Of a stretch of DNA of 64,000 bases, positions 47,348 to 58,876 are shown one piece after another. Both the position numbers and the translations under genes were made by a program. The first letter of the stretch is position 1; each line of letters begins with the position of its first letter. The stretch lies in assembly GCF_001039355.2 (NCBI RefSeq), contig NW_019775680.1, positions 21,143 through 85,142 on the forward strand. The letters run 5' to 3'. A model generated the notes under the pieces. The model did no database searches and was not told where the DNA came from. It saw only the letters and a program-made list of their open reading frames with translations. This stretch comes from Lingula anatina. Lineage: Eukaryota; Brachiopoda; Lingulata; Lingulida; Lingulidae.

Positions 47348-48443
47348 TTACATTATAATTCACACGGTGTTCTCCGTATGTATTCACTGTGCAGTGGCAG
47401 TGAGCCGGCGGTGGCCTATTATCCAGAGCCCCATTACCAGTCGCCAAGTGACTACGCCGATGTAGAAAACACTTACGCAACTCTCGATTCTATCCACGGG
47501 GAACCCGATGATGATGACGGGTAACTTATGCTCTCTCTCTCATCAGCATATATCAATAGAAATGTGTTTTTTTTAGAAAGCATTATCAAAAACGTTTACA
47601 TTTTGAATAAAAAAAATAGTAACAGCCTTGATAAATTCATAAGTTATTAATTACTTTTAATGGAAGCATTGTGAAACCCGTTTAGATTTTGCAGTTTTAA
47701 TACTACTGTATATTGTCACAGCCTCGATAAAATCAGATACTTCATTGTGCGATGCTCAAGGCGTTTCATGAGCACGAGTTGTAAAGGCAACAACATTAAA
47801 GTATCACTGCATGTTTTGTATACAGTTACTGCTCGCCCTCGTCGCACTATATGACGCTGAACAACGCAACATCTCGGACGCCAGATGGCGGGAGTGACGA
47901 TTACGACGATGACGCTCCTTATGCCAAACTGAAAGAGAAGACTTCAGGAAACGCTAGAGTCAGAGAGGTAAGAGTACTCTTGAAAGGAGAAATTTCAGTC
48001 GTTTTTTTTTTGTGTACCATGTGTACTAGTATGCACTGTGCTTGGGAAGCATTGTGGCGTTACCTAGGCTCATAATGACCATTGTGCATGGTGTTTCTGG
48101 AAAAGAAAAATGAACTGGGTCTAAAACGCAACCAACATTAATTCCATGAAGAAATAACAAGTACGTGTTGTACATGTGCGGATCACTCATTCTGAATGTA
48201 ATTAACTGGTTTTTCCTCGGCTTCATATACATGTATTTATCGAGTTCACATGCCTTTTTTTTGCTCTATTTTCAGGGTACCAACCTAAAAACGGAAAACC
48301 CGAGTTATGGAATGGCACCGCTCCCACCTGCCCCTCCCCCGCCACCACCGCAAGCTACCCCATATAACAGACAGTCCAGCTTTAGAAACCCTCTTTACGG
48401 CAGCCAACTGACAGCAGCAAATATGACAGAAATCGATATGTGA
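47203..48443 (+). CDS. Receptor-type cytoplasmic tail with tyrosine and NPxY motifs
   Basis: Exons 47395-47520, 47826-47967 and 48276-48443 (stop TGA), phases 2, 2 and 0, all with good splice sites. A possible 11-base first exon at 47203-47213 (ATG GTG TGC CG, donor GTAAGT) fits in phase. The roughly 140 residues contain SDYADV, TYATL, HYMTL and PYAKL (YxxL/V motifs), acidic patches (DDDDG, DDYDDDAPY), NPSYG and NPLYG, and a proline run that could bind SH3 domains. This resembles the intracellular tail of MEGF10/Draper/CED-1-type engulfment receptors, where phosphotyrosine and NPxY motifs recruit SH2 and PTB adaptors. No EGF ectodomain or membrane segment is found upstream; either a contig join (46986) cut it off or the tail is expressed alone. 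Confidence 0.6.
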
Positions 48444-48620
48444 AAATAATTATATAAAAAAAGGATGAATTAGGAAAGTTTTTTCAAACAAAAGATGTAT
48501 CAACAACCGTTGAACCATGAAAAAAGTGCGAAAAAAAATAGTGACAGGATAAAGGCTGTTAGTTTGGATTCTTCTATTCTGAACAATTTGTATCAGCAAC
48601 CTTTAATGGTACATACTACA

Positions 48621-49014
48621 GTATGAACCAAACACCGGTGGAGCGTGGATTCCCGATAACACGTATAAACAACTTCTACTAGTTTCTTATACAGCTCAAA
48701 TTAAGTCGACATGCCAAGGGATAAACTGCATAAAACACTCGATCAGCTATAAAAGAGCTTTAGACTGCTCCCTTCTTTAAATTTTTGGTCAGAAATTTAA
48801 CCTACTTATGTGACCTACTTTTCTGCCCCACGTGTAAACAGCATAGAAAGCTAGCAGAAAATCCGTTCAAATATCATTTTTCTGGTAATATTAAAGAATG
48901 TCTTTTGGTAATTCTCTTAGTTATACTATTTGAAATTAAACTATATGGCATTTGGTTGGTTTTTGCGGCAAAACATTGACTTCATATATACATACATGTA
49001 TATAATGCATCTTT
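48621..49014 (+). repeat. Dispersed repeat, copy 2 (partner 473-838)
   Basis: Same order and orientation as 473-838, including GTGGAGCGTGG, ACACTCGATCAGC and CTTTTCTGCCCCA. Confidence 0.75.
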
Positions 49015-50390
49015 AAGTTTTTAGCTTCAGCCTTTTTTAAATTTTCAATTTGAGATCTATATTTAAGAACAATATTTTAGTATTTTTTACAGAGAAAGAA
49101 TTGTGAAAAATGTCCGCATACAAACTCAAATAGCTTAAAATAATAGGGACATTGGTAATAACTTTTAATTTTTGAATGTTTACAAGGTAGAACTATATTT
49201 TTGTGGCTTAGTTCCCACAGACATCTGGATCAATCTATCTCTCTCTCTATATATATAAAGCCCATAATTATCTTTGATAAACTTTTTTCATATCAATTGT
49301 TTGTGCAGGAGTATAACCATGTGAAACATTCAATATACCTAACAAAGACATAACTGCAGTTTATTTCTTAATAAATTCATACCAAATGCTTCTTTAACAT
49401 GTAAAAATTCCATAAAAACCAGAAAAAAAGTTTCTAAACCTTATAATTAGTCGAGTATTACAAAACCTGCAATTACATTTAATTAACAGGAAAGATAACA
49501 TTAATCATGACACTAAATTTCAAAAAGTGAATATCAAATTATTGGAATAAAATACAATATTAAGATTATCCACAAATACAGCAGCAACTATGACAGAAAT
49601 CGATATATTAAGAATATCCACAAATACATAAAAATTTAAAACTGAGGGGTCACAACAACAACAACAAAAATAAAAATAATAATAACAACAATATAAAGAG
49701 CCTTAAAATGGGCAAACATTGTGTCAATTTTTCTCTCTTGATCTGGTGTACTTCTATTTCTAAACATGTTCACACCACAAACTGGTTTAACTGGTGCCAT
49801 GTAACAGCTGGAACTCCAAGGTTATATGATTACTCAAGTCAAACCCATTTCTTTCTAAAGTAGTTCTGTCTTAATATCCAAACTGAGTTTTTACTGCATC
49901 TTAAATTTGGCATTTAGTTTATTTAACCCAAAATGTCTCTAACTGGCTTTTTAAAATGCAAATTGTGACTTTAGTGGATGCTGAAAATAAATAATACTTA
50001 AAAAATCAAATAAAAGTCTGCTACTAGTAAACACAAAACATACATCCATGTGGGGACCACCAACAGTCTGGTCCATTTAAAGTATACAATTTCCTGCTTT
50101 CAGCAAGCGGCAATAATAAGTCAATTATACACAGAACTCTGATCATACACTCAATATACATATCAAATATTGTTACCTGTTGAATTATTCAAACAAAATT
50201 AACTAAACATAATTCTAGAATTATATCAACTAGTTTGGAAAATTTCAAAACTAAGCTTCTTGTGGTTGTCAAATTCAAAAAAAAAATAGTTGTTTGTGGA
50301 ATAAGTTTAAAATCAGTTCTGGTGCTTAGATTCCTACAGCATCAATTTGTTCAGAAAAAGAAAATGTAAAAAAATCAATTCTCTAAAATG
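49015..50390. other. No gene recognised; 3' flank of two convergent genes
   Basis: AT-rich DNA between the plus-strand tail gene and the minus-strand polycystin stop. Short CAACAA/AATAAT runs; no supported exon. Confidence 0.5.
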
Positions 50391-51240
50391 TCAGTTATTT
50401 GTATTTGAACCAACTTCACCCTGAGTCTCTTGTTGCAGTGTCTTCAAATCAATACTGGAAGGAATGGTGACCCCTGCCCCTGTGTGGAGACCAAGAATCA
50501 CCAGTAATCTCGTCCACATAAAGTCCACCATCTCCAGCTCATTGGAAGTCTCCTTGGTGGCCTTCAGAACATATCTGAATGACTCGTCAATAATGGCAAT
50601 GAACATATTGATCAGCGTCACCTGGATTATCATGGCAAAGGTTATCAGAAACACAATACCAATGACACGGTTTGAGTCTCCCAGAATTGCAAACTCAAAT
50701 CCTCCCATGATCAGAGTGAACAAAGTCTGTAACGTGTCTATTAAGGATTTGAATTTTTCAATGTAGTGACCAAAAGCACATTGCCCAAAGAAGGCATAGG
50801 CCATCATGAGGAGAGCTAGAACTAGATAGAAATGTAGTGTAGGCTTCCATGATTTCTTTAAAGTGGCAGACAACATGTTCATGCGGACATTAAACCGTAG
50901 CAGCTTGAAAAACTTAAGCACTGTCAGCACCAGCATGGCAGCCAAGGTGTAGCCCAGGATGTAGTCCCAGAATGCTGCTGGAAAAAAGTTCACAAATTCC
51001 TCTCTGCCATGTTCATGGAAATTGGCAATGGTGAAGTTCACTATGACTAAACGTTGAAAAAACAGACCAATAGCTGAGTATCCCAGGCAGGCAATTGCCA
51101 CCTCTATGTAACTCCAAGGATCTGAGAAGTATTCCTTAGAACCAGTATTTCTGAATTTGCTGAACTCTCTGTATGTGGATGTCAGTATAAACAGGATGAA
51201 CATAACTTCACAAACTGCGACAAAGATTTCCAACCCATTC
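50391..51240 (-). CDS. Polycystin-1-like: channel transmembrane exon
   Basis: Single large last exon: GLEIFVAVCEVMFILFILTS, then WSYIEVAIACLG, LGYTLAAMLVLTVLKFFKLL, LHFYLVLALLMMAYAFFG and the pore-loop to S6 region. The C-terminal tail is short (about 60 residues after S6) and lacks an evident coiled coil. Confidence 0.9.
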
Positions 51241-53735
51241 CTGAAATGAAAATAATTAAAAATAAATAATAAAGAGATTGATACCTGATCAAACTCACAG
51301 AAATGATAAATTGCTGATGAATAAAATTAATGATGAAGATTTATCAAATCACCACCTTTCTGGCAACAAATGTATACCTACTGACTTCAGGGCTGTTGTT
51401 ATAAATTTGTTCTAAATAAAATTTCATTTTAACTGTATCTCTTTACTTGCATTGCTTTATAATGTATATTTTATAACACTTTATTCATTTTATACTAAAA
51501 TTATTATTATCCTATATATATATGTACTTAGTAGTTAGAAAGCCTTAAAATTATAAGTTAATCCAAAAATTTTAAAAATAAGCACATAAGCCTCCACTTT
51601 ATCTTTAACACTCGTTCTTTATGAGTATTAAGGTTAATTGCTGAAGATGTGATAGAACAAGAAGACAGCCCCAGCAATAACTTACCCATATTGGTAAAAT
51701 TTACATGTAAAGATTTGATAGAAAGGGAAGATGGCCCCAGTGGGGTGGAACTCAAATAGTAACTGTGCCACACTAAACAGGTTAACCTGGGGGTTGTACA
51801 GGGTAAACTCCAGGAACACGGCACGTGTCCTCTGGTCTAGCCACTTGGACTCCTGCAGGTCCGCAAGAATTGACAGGCTTTTATTTCTGGTGTCACCAAG
51901 GAGTTTAACATATCCTCCACCTAAAATATCATATACATATAGTCATAGAGAGTTTTTTTTTCCTCCAGTGTCATCAAGGAGTTTTACACATCCTCCAACT
52001 AACATGCTAAAGTATGGATACAGAGAATGTTATTTTTTTCTTACTTGAACCAAAAATGTGCCCTCCAGGTTCAAAATATACATGTATGGTCGTGTATTGG
52101 TTTATTACAACTGCTTTAACATTCTAATCAATATTTTCATTTCATTGGTATTTTTCTTGTCAACAAATTCAGCATAATACGGATTCAACAAAGACAGCCC
52201 AATAAAAACACAAACCTATATTTATATAGTAAATATCAAAGGGCAAATAAAGCAAGGATAGCAGCAAAAGATAGAGGGAGATGGTAAAGGATGCTGACAA
52301 GTCTTGAAGAGGATAAGTAATAGTAAGCAATGCAAGCATGAATAAAGAACATACATTTTCAAATTAATTACTTTAAAATAAACATTTATGCTATTCTAGA
52401 AAAAAACCAAGCCACAAATACCCGTAGCAGTTTGAATTAACCATTATTATGCACTTAATTGCTACATGTATAGTCAAAGGGAGAAATAGTTTACCATTGT
52501 AAGTGCCATGTTTTCCAGCAAATGGAAGTGACCTCAGCTTGAAAGCAGACTGGTATGTCCACTGGTCAGTGGGGTGGTCAGTTGTGTTGACCAGGGGTGT
52601 CCATGAGGTGTTATAGTCCCTGCTGTCATCAGTGCCCCATTCATATCTCACTGTACAGGAGTGGATCATGGACTGGAACGTGGGGGGCACATCACAGACA
52701 TCTGAAATACAAGAGATATGATACAGAAGCTCAATGAACTCACTACTGCAGGGTCATAATACGACTACATGTACATACTCTCACAAAGTCATAACATACC
52801 CTGTGTGTGTTTGTGTGTGTACAGAGGTATGTGTGCCTGCATGCACTATCTGTATGACAGAAGAAAGAGAGACACACAGATCCTTACAGTAACTCCACAG
52901 TTATAATATACTCAGTGTAGAACAGTAGAGAGGGACTATAAAATATAACCTTTCACTCTCAGCTGTCTGAGTCTGGCTGCCCCTACATGGAGTGACACCA
53001 TGTCAGCTGTCAGGCTGTCACTCTCTGTCACACTGTCACCATTATACCAGGTAGAAGTGAACAGGGAAGGTACAAATGTCTCCTCTAGGTACTCCCACAT
53101 GGAGTCAACATCACTGACCTGGGGGAATAGTGAAAATACATGTAAAAGGTAAGTGATAGTTTATACGGCAGATTGTAACTGTTATAGTACCAGTAATGAT
53201 CAAATTATTCTCTCAAACAAACTTTGCAATAGAGAGCCACCAGTACCATGAAACTCAAGGCTCTGTGTAATCTCTATCAGTACAATGAAACTGAAGCTTT
53301 TCAAGAATTGCCATCACGTAGTACGTTCCTTGATACTGAAGGTCTTGAAGAATTTGTATCAGTTCCTTAAAACTGAATGATTTAAAGAATCCCATCAGTA
53401 CCTTGCAATGTCCAGTCCCGTCTAACTTACCTCTTCAAAGGCTGGACCATCTGCATACTCCACCGTGATAAACACATCTTCTGTAGACTTTGTCACATAG
53501 AATGCCATAGGGTCTCGGTGGCCATATGTCACAAATACCAGGGCCAAGGTGAAGGTCACATACAGCGCCAGCTCTACCAGTATTTGATACATCCTCCTCT
53601 CTTTCATTCGTATGCCGCGCATGTGTTCTACCACGGGCTCTGGTAGAGGCTTGTACATGTGCTGAGCACGCTTTTGTTGAAGATTCTTTCGATAATTAGC
53701 TATGTTTTCATCCTTAAGGTATTTTTCATCTTCAG
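50391..53735 (-). CDS. Polycystin-1-like protein, C-terminal half
   Basis: Exons 53431-53735, 52950-53118, 52495-52701, 51686-51920 and 50391-51240, all in phase. The first begins EDEKYLKDENIANY and runs into a membrane helix (MYQILVELALYVTFTLALVF) followed by TYGHRDPMAFY, a motif of polycystin-1/PKDREJ-type proteins. The next exons form the extracellular polycystin (TOP) domain, with SMWEYLEETF, WLDQRTRAVFLEFTLYNP and LFSVAQLLFEF. The last exon has five more hydrophobic segments and a pore (LFTLIMGGFEFAIL, then INMFIAIIDESF). The protein would form a large membrane receptor/channel subunit, usually paired with a polycystin-2. The N-terminal half (REJ, GPS, PLAT) is not in the window; DNA upstream of 53735 is a tandem repeat and a gap. 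Donor 52949-52944 is non-consensus (GTTATA). Confidence 0.88.
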
Positions 53736-53989
53736 CTGTGGGGGTAAAACAAAATTAAAAGGAATTACTTTCACACTCCTTTTCACTCCAGTTCTAACTA
53801 GAAAAATTTTTAATCTGAAATTAATTTTTCTATTTTCAGCACCAACTTAGGAAGTACTTAGTTTAACGTACACAGGAAACTAGAGGATCAGAGAGGCGAT
53901 ACCGCCTCCGAATATTGTTCCACCAGCTGGAGTAAGCGCAATCGTATAGTCCCCACACACACACACACAAAAAAAAAGGGACACCACCA

Positions 53990-54745
53990 CCAGTTTTGTA
54001 CAATCAAACTTCAGTTAGTAGTAAGGTAGGTCAAAGGTCAATTTCAAGGTCACAGTAAATTTCCAGTATATGACTTCCTATTCAAGTTCAAAAGTAACTA
54101 TGTACACATCTCTGCCAGTTTTGGGGATAAAAGGGAACCAAAATTTGTAAACTTCAATTCATGATGAAAAGTAGGTCAAAGGTCAATTTCCAGGTCACAC
54201 TTAGATTGCCTCTAATGACTTCTATTCAAGTTCAATAGTTACTATGGGCGTATTTTTGCCAGTTTTGGAGATAGAAGGGAACCAAAATTTGCAATGTTGT
54301 TCATGGTAAAAAGTAGGTCAAAGGTCAATTTTAAGGTCACGAAAAAATTGCCTCGTATGAATTTCTTTTCCAATTTTATAGTAACTATGGGCGTATCTCT
54401 GCCAGTTTTGAAAATAAAAGCATTAAAAAGTTGCAAAGTTCAGTTTATGGTGTAAAGTAGGTCAAAGGTCAATTTCAAGGTCACACTTAGATTGCCTCTA
54501 ATGACTTCTATTCAAGTTCAATAGTTACTATAGGCATATTTTTGCCAGTTTTGGAGATAAAAGGGAACCAAAATTTGCAAAGTTCAATTCATGATGAAAA
54601 GTGGGTCAAAGGTCAATTTCAAGGTCACATTTTGATTGCCAGTATATGATTTCCTATTCAACTTCAATAGTAACTATGGACCTATCTCTGCCAGTTTTGG
54701 AGATATAAGGGACTAAATGTTATAATTTTGGAGTTACAATAATGT
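53990..54745. repeat. Tandem repeat, five units of about 144 bases
   Basis: Unit starts at about 54025, 54171, 54313, 54457 and 54601 (marker GTAGGTCAAAGGTCAA, G/T variant in the last). Each unit also has ATCTCTGCCAGTTTTG or TTTTTGCCAGTTTTGG and a GGGAACCAAAATTTG-like word. Each holds AGGTCAAAGGTCA (four copies) or GGGTCAAAGGTCA (the last), followed by TCAAGGTCAC or close variants. Confidence 0.9.
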
Positions 54746-55133
54746 GCCATAAATTTCGTACAGAAAAAATTAATTAAAATAAAGAAAAGGTCATTTTGGT
54801 CAAAAATTCTTGAAATGGGAGGTGCTTTGAAGTTCCAGATGTTCAAATTTGATGAAATAATGTCATTTTTGACCACAAGTTGTCTGCTTTGCCAAGCCCG
54901 CACATTTTGCTTTCACCACCAGTATATGACTTTTTGATAAAGCGTAACTCGAAAACCGTATGGAATACAAAAAAACGGAGACCACCTCCAGTGTTGGGCT
55001 TTACATGCTCTACAAAATGCAAAAAAGAATGGGTGTCTAGCATTAACGGTTCCCGAATTAGAGACAATTTTCAGTTTTGATATCTTATGGCCGCTACTCC
55101 CGTGAAAATGCACCGATTGACCCCAAATTCACG

Positions 55134-55378
55134 NNNNNNNNNNNNNNNNNNNNNNNNNNNNNNNNNNNNNNNNNNNNNNNNNNNNNNNNNNNNNNNNNNN
55201 NNNNNNNNNNNNNNNNNNNNNNNNNNNNNNNNNNNNNNNNNNNNNNNNNNNNNNNNNNNNNNNNNNNNNNNNNNNNNNNNNNNNNNNNNNNNNNNNNNNN
55301 NNNNNNNNNNNNNNNNNNNNNNNNNNNNNNNNNNNNNNNNNNNNNNNNNNNNNNNNNNNNNNNNNNNNNNNNNNNNNN
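55134..55378. other. Assembly gap (N run, 245 bases)
   Basis: Run of N between the tandem-repeat flank and a GA-rich tract. Confidence 0.99.
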
Positions 55379-55449
55379 GAGAGAGAGAGAGAAAGAAAGG
55401 GAGAGAGAGAGAGGGAGAGAGAGAAGGGAGCCTGCATGCCATTAACAGG

Positions 55450-55482
<33 letters not shown>

Positions 55483-55513
55483 GCAATGAGTGGAAAAAAG
55501 AGAGAGAGAGAGA
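55379..55513. repeat. GA-rich minisatellite next to FGD exon
   Basis: GA/GGGA runs containing a degraded copy of the neighbouring exon end (CCTGCATGCCATTAAC at 55431, compare CCTGCATGCCATCAATG at 55518), so the tandem unit includes the exon edge. Confidence 0.8.
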
Positions 55514-55518
55514 CCAAC

Positions 55519-58500
55519 CTGCATGCCATCAATGTCTAACTTGGCCTTCAGTCTGTAGTTAGGCCCCAGTCCTGGAACAGCCAGCAGCTGCTCATAGCAC
55601 ACCAACAGAAGGTCATTAAACTGAAAGGACATTGACACATAATGATGGGAGATCTATATTGAATAATTGCTCTATAGCATAAAAATTAGATCTACTTGAT
55701 CTCTGCTTTAATGTCTCCTAAATTATTGCTCTATTTTATCTTCTATATATTCATTCTTTTATATATGTTCATATAAATTTATGATTAACATACACAAATT
55801 GAGGTCTGATTAATAATCCCTACCCATACTTTCCACTGTACATTAAATAAACAATAAAAATTAATTGCAGAATTACAAATAAGCCCAAAAATAACGTAAT
55901 TTGCTTAAACAGATAACATGTTTTGGGGTCTAAAAATGATTGAATAAATAAAAAAAAATTAAGGGCAATTCAGCATGCCTGATGAAACTGACCACTCACC
56001 AAAAAGAGATATCTGCTCATTTCTTGACCATTCCTGGCAGATATTTTACCAACTGGACCTTCCTTGATTAGCTCTCTGGTTGGGTTTATCAAAGACACTG
56101 TATTCCCCAGACTCTGTTCAATCTCCTGTAGTTTCTTAAACTGATCCTGGAAGAAAAGTTTAATAGCTAGAGTTGCCTTCTCTTCATGTTATTGAGTGCA
56201 CTACCCTTTTTGTAATTAAGAAAAATTTACCCAGAAACAATTGGGGTAAAATTACATTATACAGTGTCATAAAAATTCAAGTAAAAAAGTAATGTGCACT
56301 GCTGAATACACCCTATGTTCAACAGAAAGTGAGAAAATACAAAGGGGCTGAAAAAATATGTCAAAAGAATATCAAATGGTATTCCTTTGCCATTATCCAA
56401 AACTGATCCAAACTGACTTTTTACCACAGCCAGTATATATATATGGGTTAATATGTACGTGGACTTCTTATAATTTTTTCATTTAAATCATACAAAACTT
56501 ACAATTTTCTTCATGGCTTCATTGGAATGTGATGCTGCAGTGGCCACTAAATTCAGAGCCTCTGAAAAAGTAAAACCCAATACGTATCAATAATTTTTAC
56601 TTATCCCTTTAAATTAATGAAATACATTTTTTTAAAATATGCACTAGTCTAGAGATCTAAAATTCAGCCTTTACACATGATAAATGCACCCTGAGCTTCA
56701 GAGATAACTTGCCACTAACCTCTTCACTATAGCCTATCTTCACCGTGTCAAGTTACCTCTGACCACATTCGATAGCCTCCGCCGCCCGCCAATCAAATTT
56801 AAAGCCCGCACTCAATGACTCATTGAACGATCTATCCAATGAACGCGAACGAGTCAAAGCGCGCTTTGTTCAAATCTGGACCAATCAAAGATAAGGCTGA
56901 ATATCAGGGACTTGCCGTAACCTGTGGGCAGCACGCAAAATACATCATCCCTCAGTAGATAATGATACAGGGCCTCAAACTGCTCTGGTTTCAATTCCGA
57001 TATACTCATATTTTGCAAAGAATCAAGAGATAACTTAACACATTATTTTACGTAGTCACTCATAGGAGACGCCATGCTTTCTTTGTGTTTGGTTATGCAC
57101 TCGGAACTACTCGGATGTCTCCGCACTCAACAATAACTTTGTTGTTAGTATGGAGCTTGCGGAATCAGCCAAGGATTGCCGATTAACGGTCAACCAATCA
57201 GCGTTTTCACCAAACTTTGGTGAAANGCCAATGAACGCGAATGAGTCAAAGTGCGCTTTGTTCAAATCTGGACCAATCAAAGATAAGGCTGAATATCAGG
57301 GACTTGCCGTAACCTGTGGGCAGCACGCAAAATACATCATCCCACAGTAGATAATGATGCAGGGCCTCAAACTGCTCTGGTTTGAATTCCGATATACTCA
57401 TATTTTGCAAAGAATCAAGAGATAACTTAACACATTATTTTACGTAGTCATTCGTAGGAGACGCCATGCTTTCTTTGTGTATGGAACTACTCGGATGTCT
57501 CCGCACAAGACAATAACTTTGTTGTTAGTATGGAGCTTGCGGAATCAGACGAGGATTACCGATTGACGGTCAACCAATCAGCGTATTCACCAAACTTTGG
57601 TGAAAAATTTTGAAACTTGGATTCGATTGGCTTATATAAACTAGGTCAAACTATTTTCGTCAGAGGTAACTTGACACGATGAAGATAGGCTATAGTGAAG
57701 AGGTTAGTGGCAAGTTATCTCTGAAGCTCAGGGTGGATAAATGGTACAATTCCCGGGAATTAAACTCACGGTATAAAGATATGAAACACTGCATTACATA
57801 TACTTTTCAACTTTCTATTAAAAGTAAAAACTGATGGGTATACTGAACTTACTTTCAGAATCTTCCCTGTCTACAGAACCTTCTGGCAACTTCTTGATGT
57901 AGTCTGGAATGTGCACAATTTATGAATGAGACATTCTTCTTGCTTGTGAGTAAAATGTATCACCAATATAATACTAGAAACATCAATACACAACAGTGAC
58001 AAATCAATTTTTATGCTAGACAAGAACATCTTCTGAAAAACCATATCCTAGCACTTGATTAAAGTAATGAGATAGATTGAAAGTCATAGGAAAAACATAA
58101 CAAAACTGTATTTGACTTTCTGAATTAATAATGAACTAGTGGATACATACCTTTGAGTAAAAGTTCATATCTAGGTACTCTTTGTATGGGCTCCAGCATG
58201 TGGTGTTGTAATGTTAGGAGACCGCACTCTGGGGTTTTCTTTAAAAAAATTTGTTAAATTTATAATATATTCTTAAATATTATAGAAACCCTTTTTATTG
58301 TCTGATTTAAAGGAGATAAAAAATAAAATTGGATACAAACTCTACTTTCAAACATTTCATTAAAAGTAATATTGCAAATTTCTTGAAAACTAAAAAGATG
58401 ATATTTCTATGAAAATCAACAAAATAAACATTAAATTAACGAAAAATATCACACCGCTCAGGGTCCAAAACTGACCTGAATCTCATCAATAATTTCTGCA

Positions 58501-58845
58501 AACTTGGGACTTCTCTCCTTCCAGAAATTGATGGTCTGCATAGCATTGTCAAAGTTCTTCACATAATCTGAATAAAGTTTGAGAAATGGTGCCAAGCCCT
58601 TCAGTAAGTCACCAAGCTTTTGGATTTCACCCCTGAAAAAGAACAGCTTCAGTGAATGCAGCAACAGAGCACTGCAGGAAGGAAGAAGAATTAATTGCTA
58701 TCCCTGATAAAGGGGGGAGGGGGAAGCAAAATTTTATTAATTCAAGTAAAATGCCCCTGGTATGTTGTTACATGTATGCCAGTCCTTTACACAAAAGGTA
58801 TACTGAAAACATAATTATTTATTTAGAAAACTAATATGCTTACTT

Positions 58846-58876
<31 letters not shown>

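Noticed and set aside
54025-54745. CRISPR-like array
   Set aside because: Units are contiguous tandem copies of about 144 bases with no unique spacers, in an animal genome.
55071-55638. Long frames across the N gap
   Set aside because: Produced by translating N and a GA/CT repeat; only 55519-55620 is a real exon.
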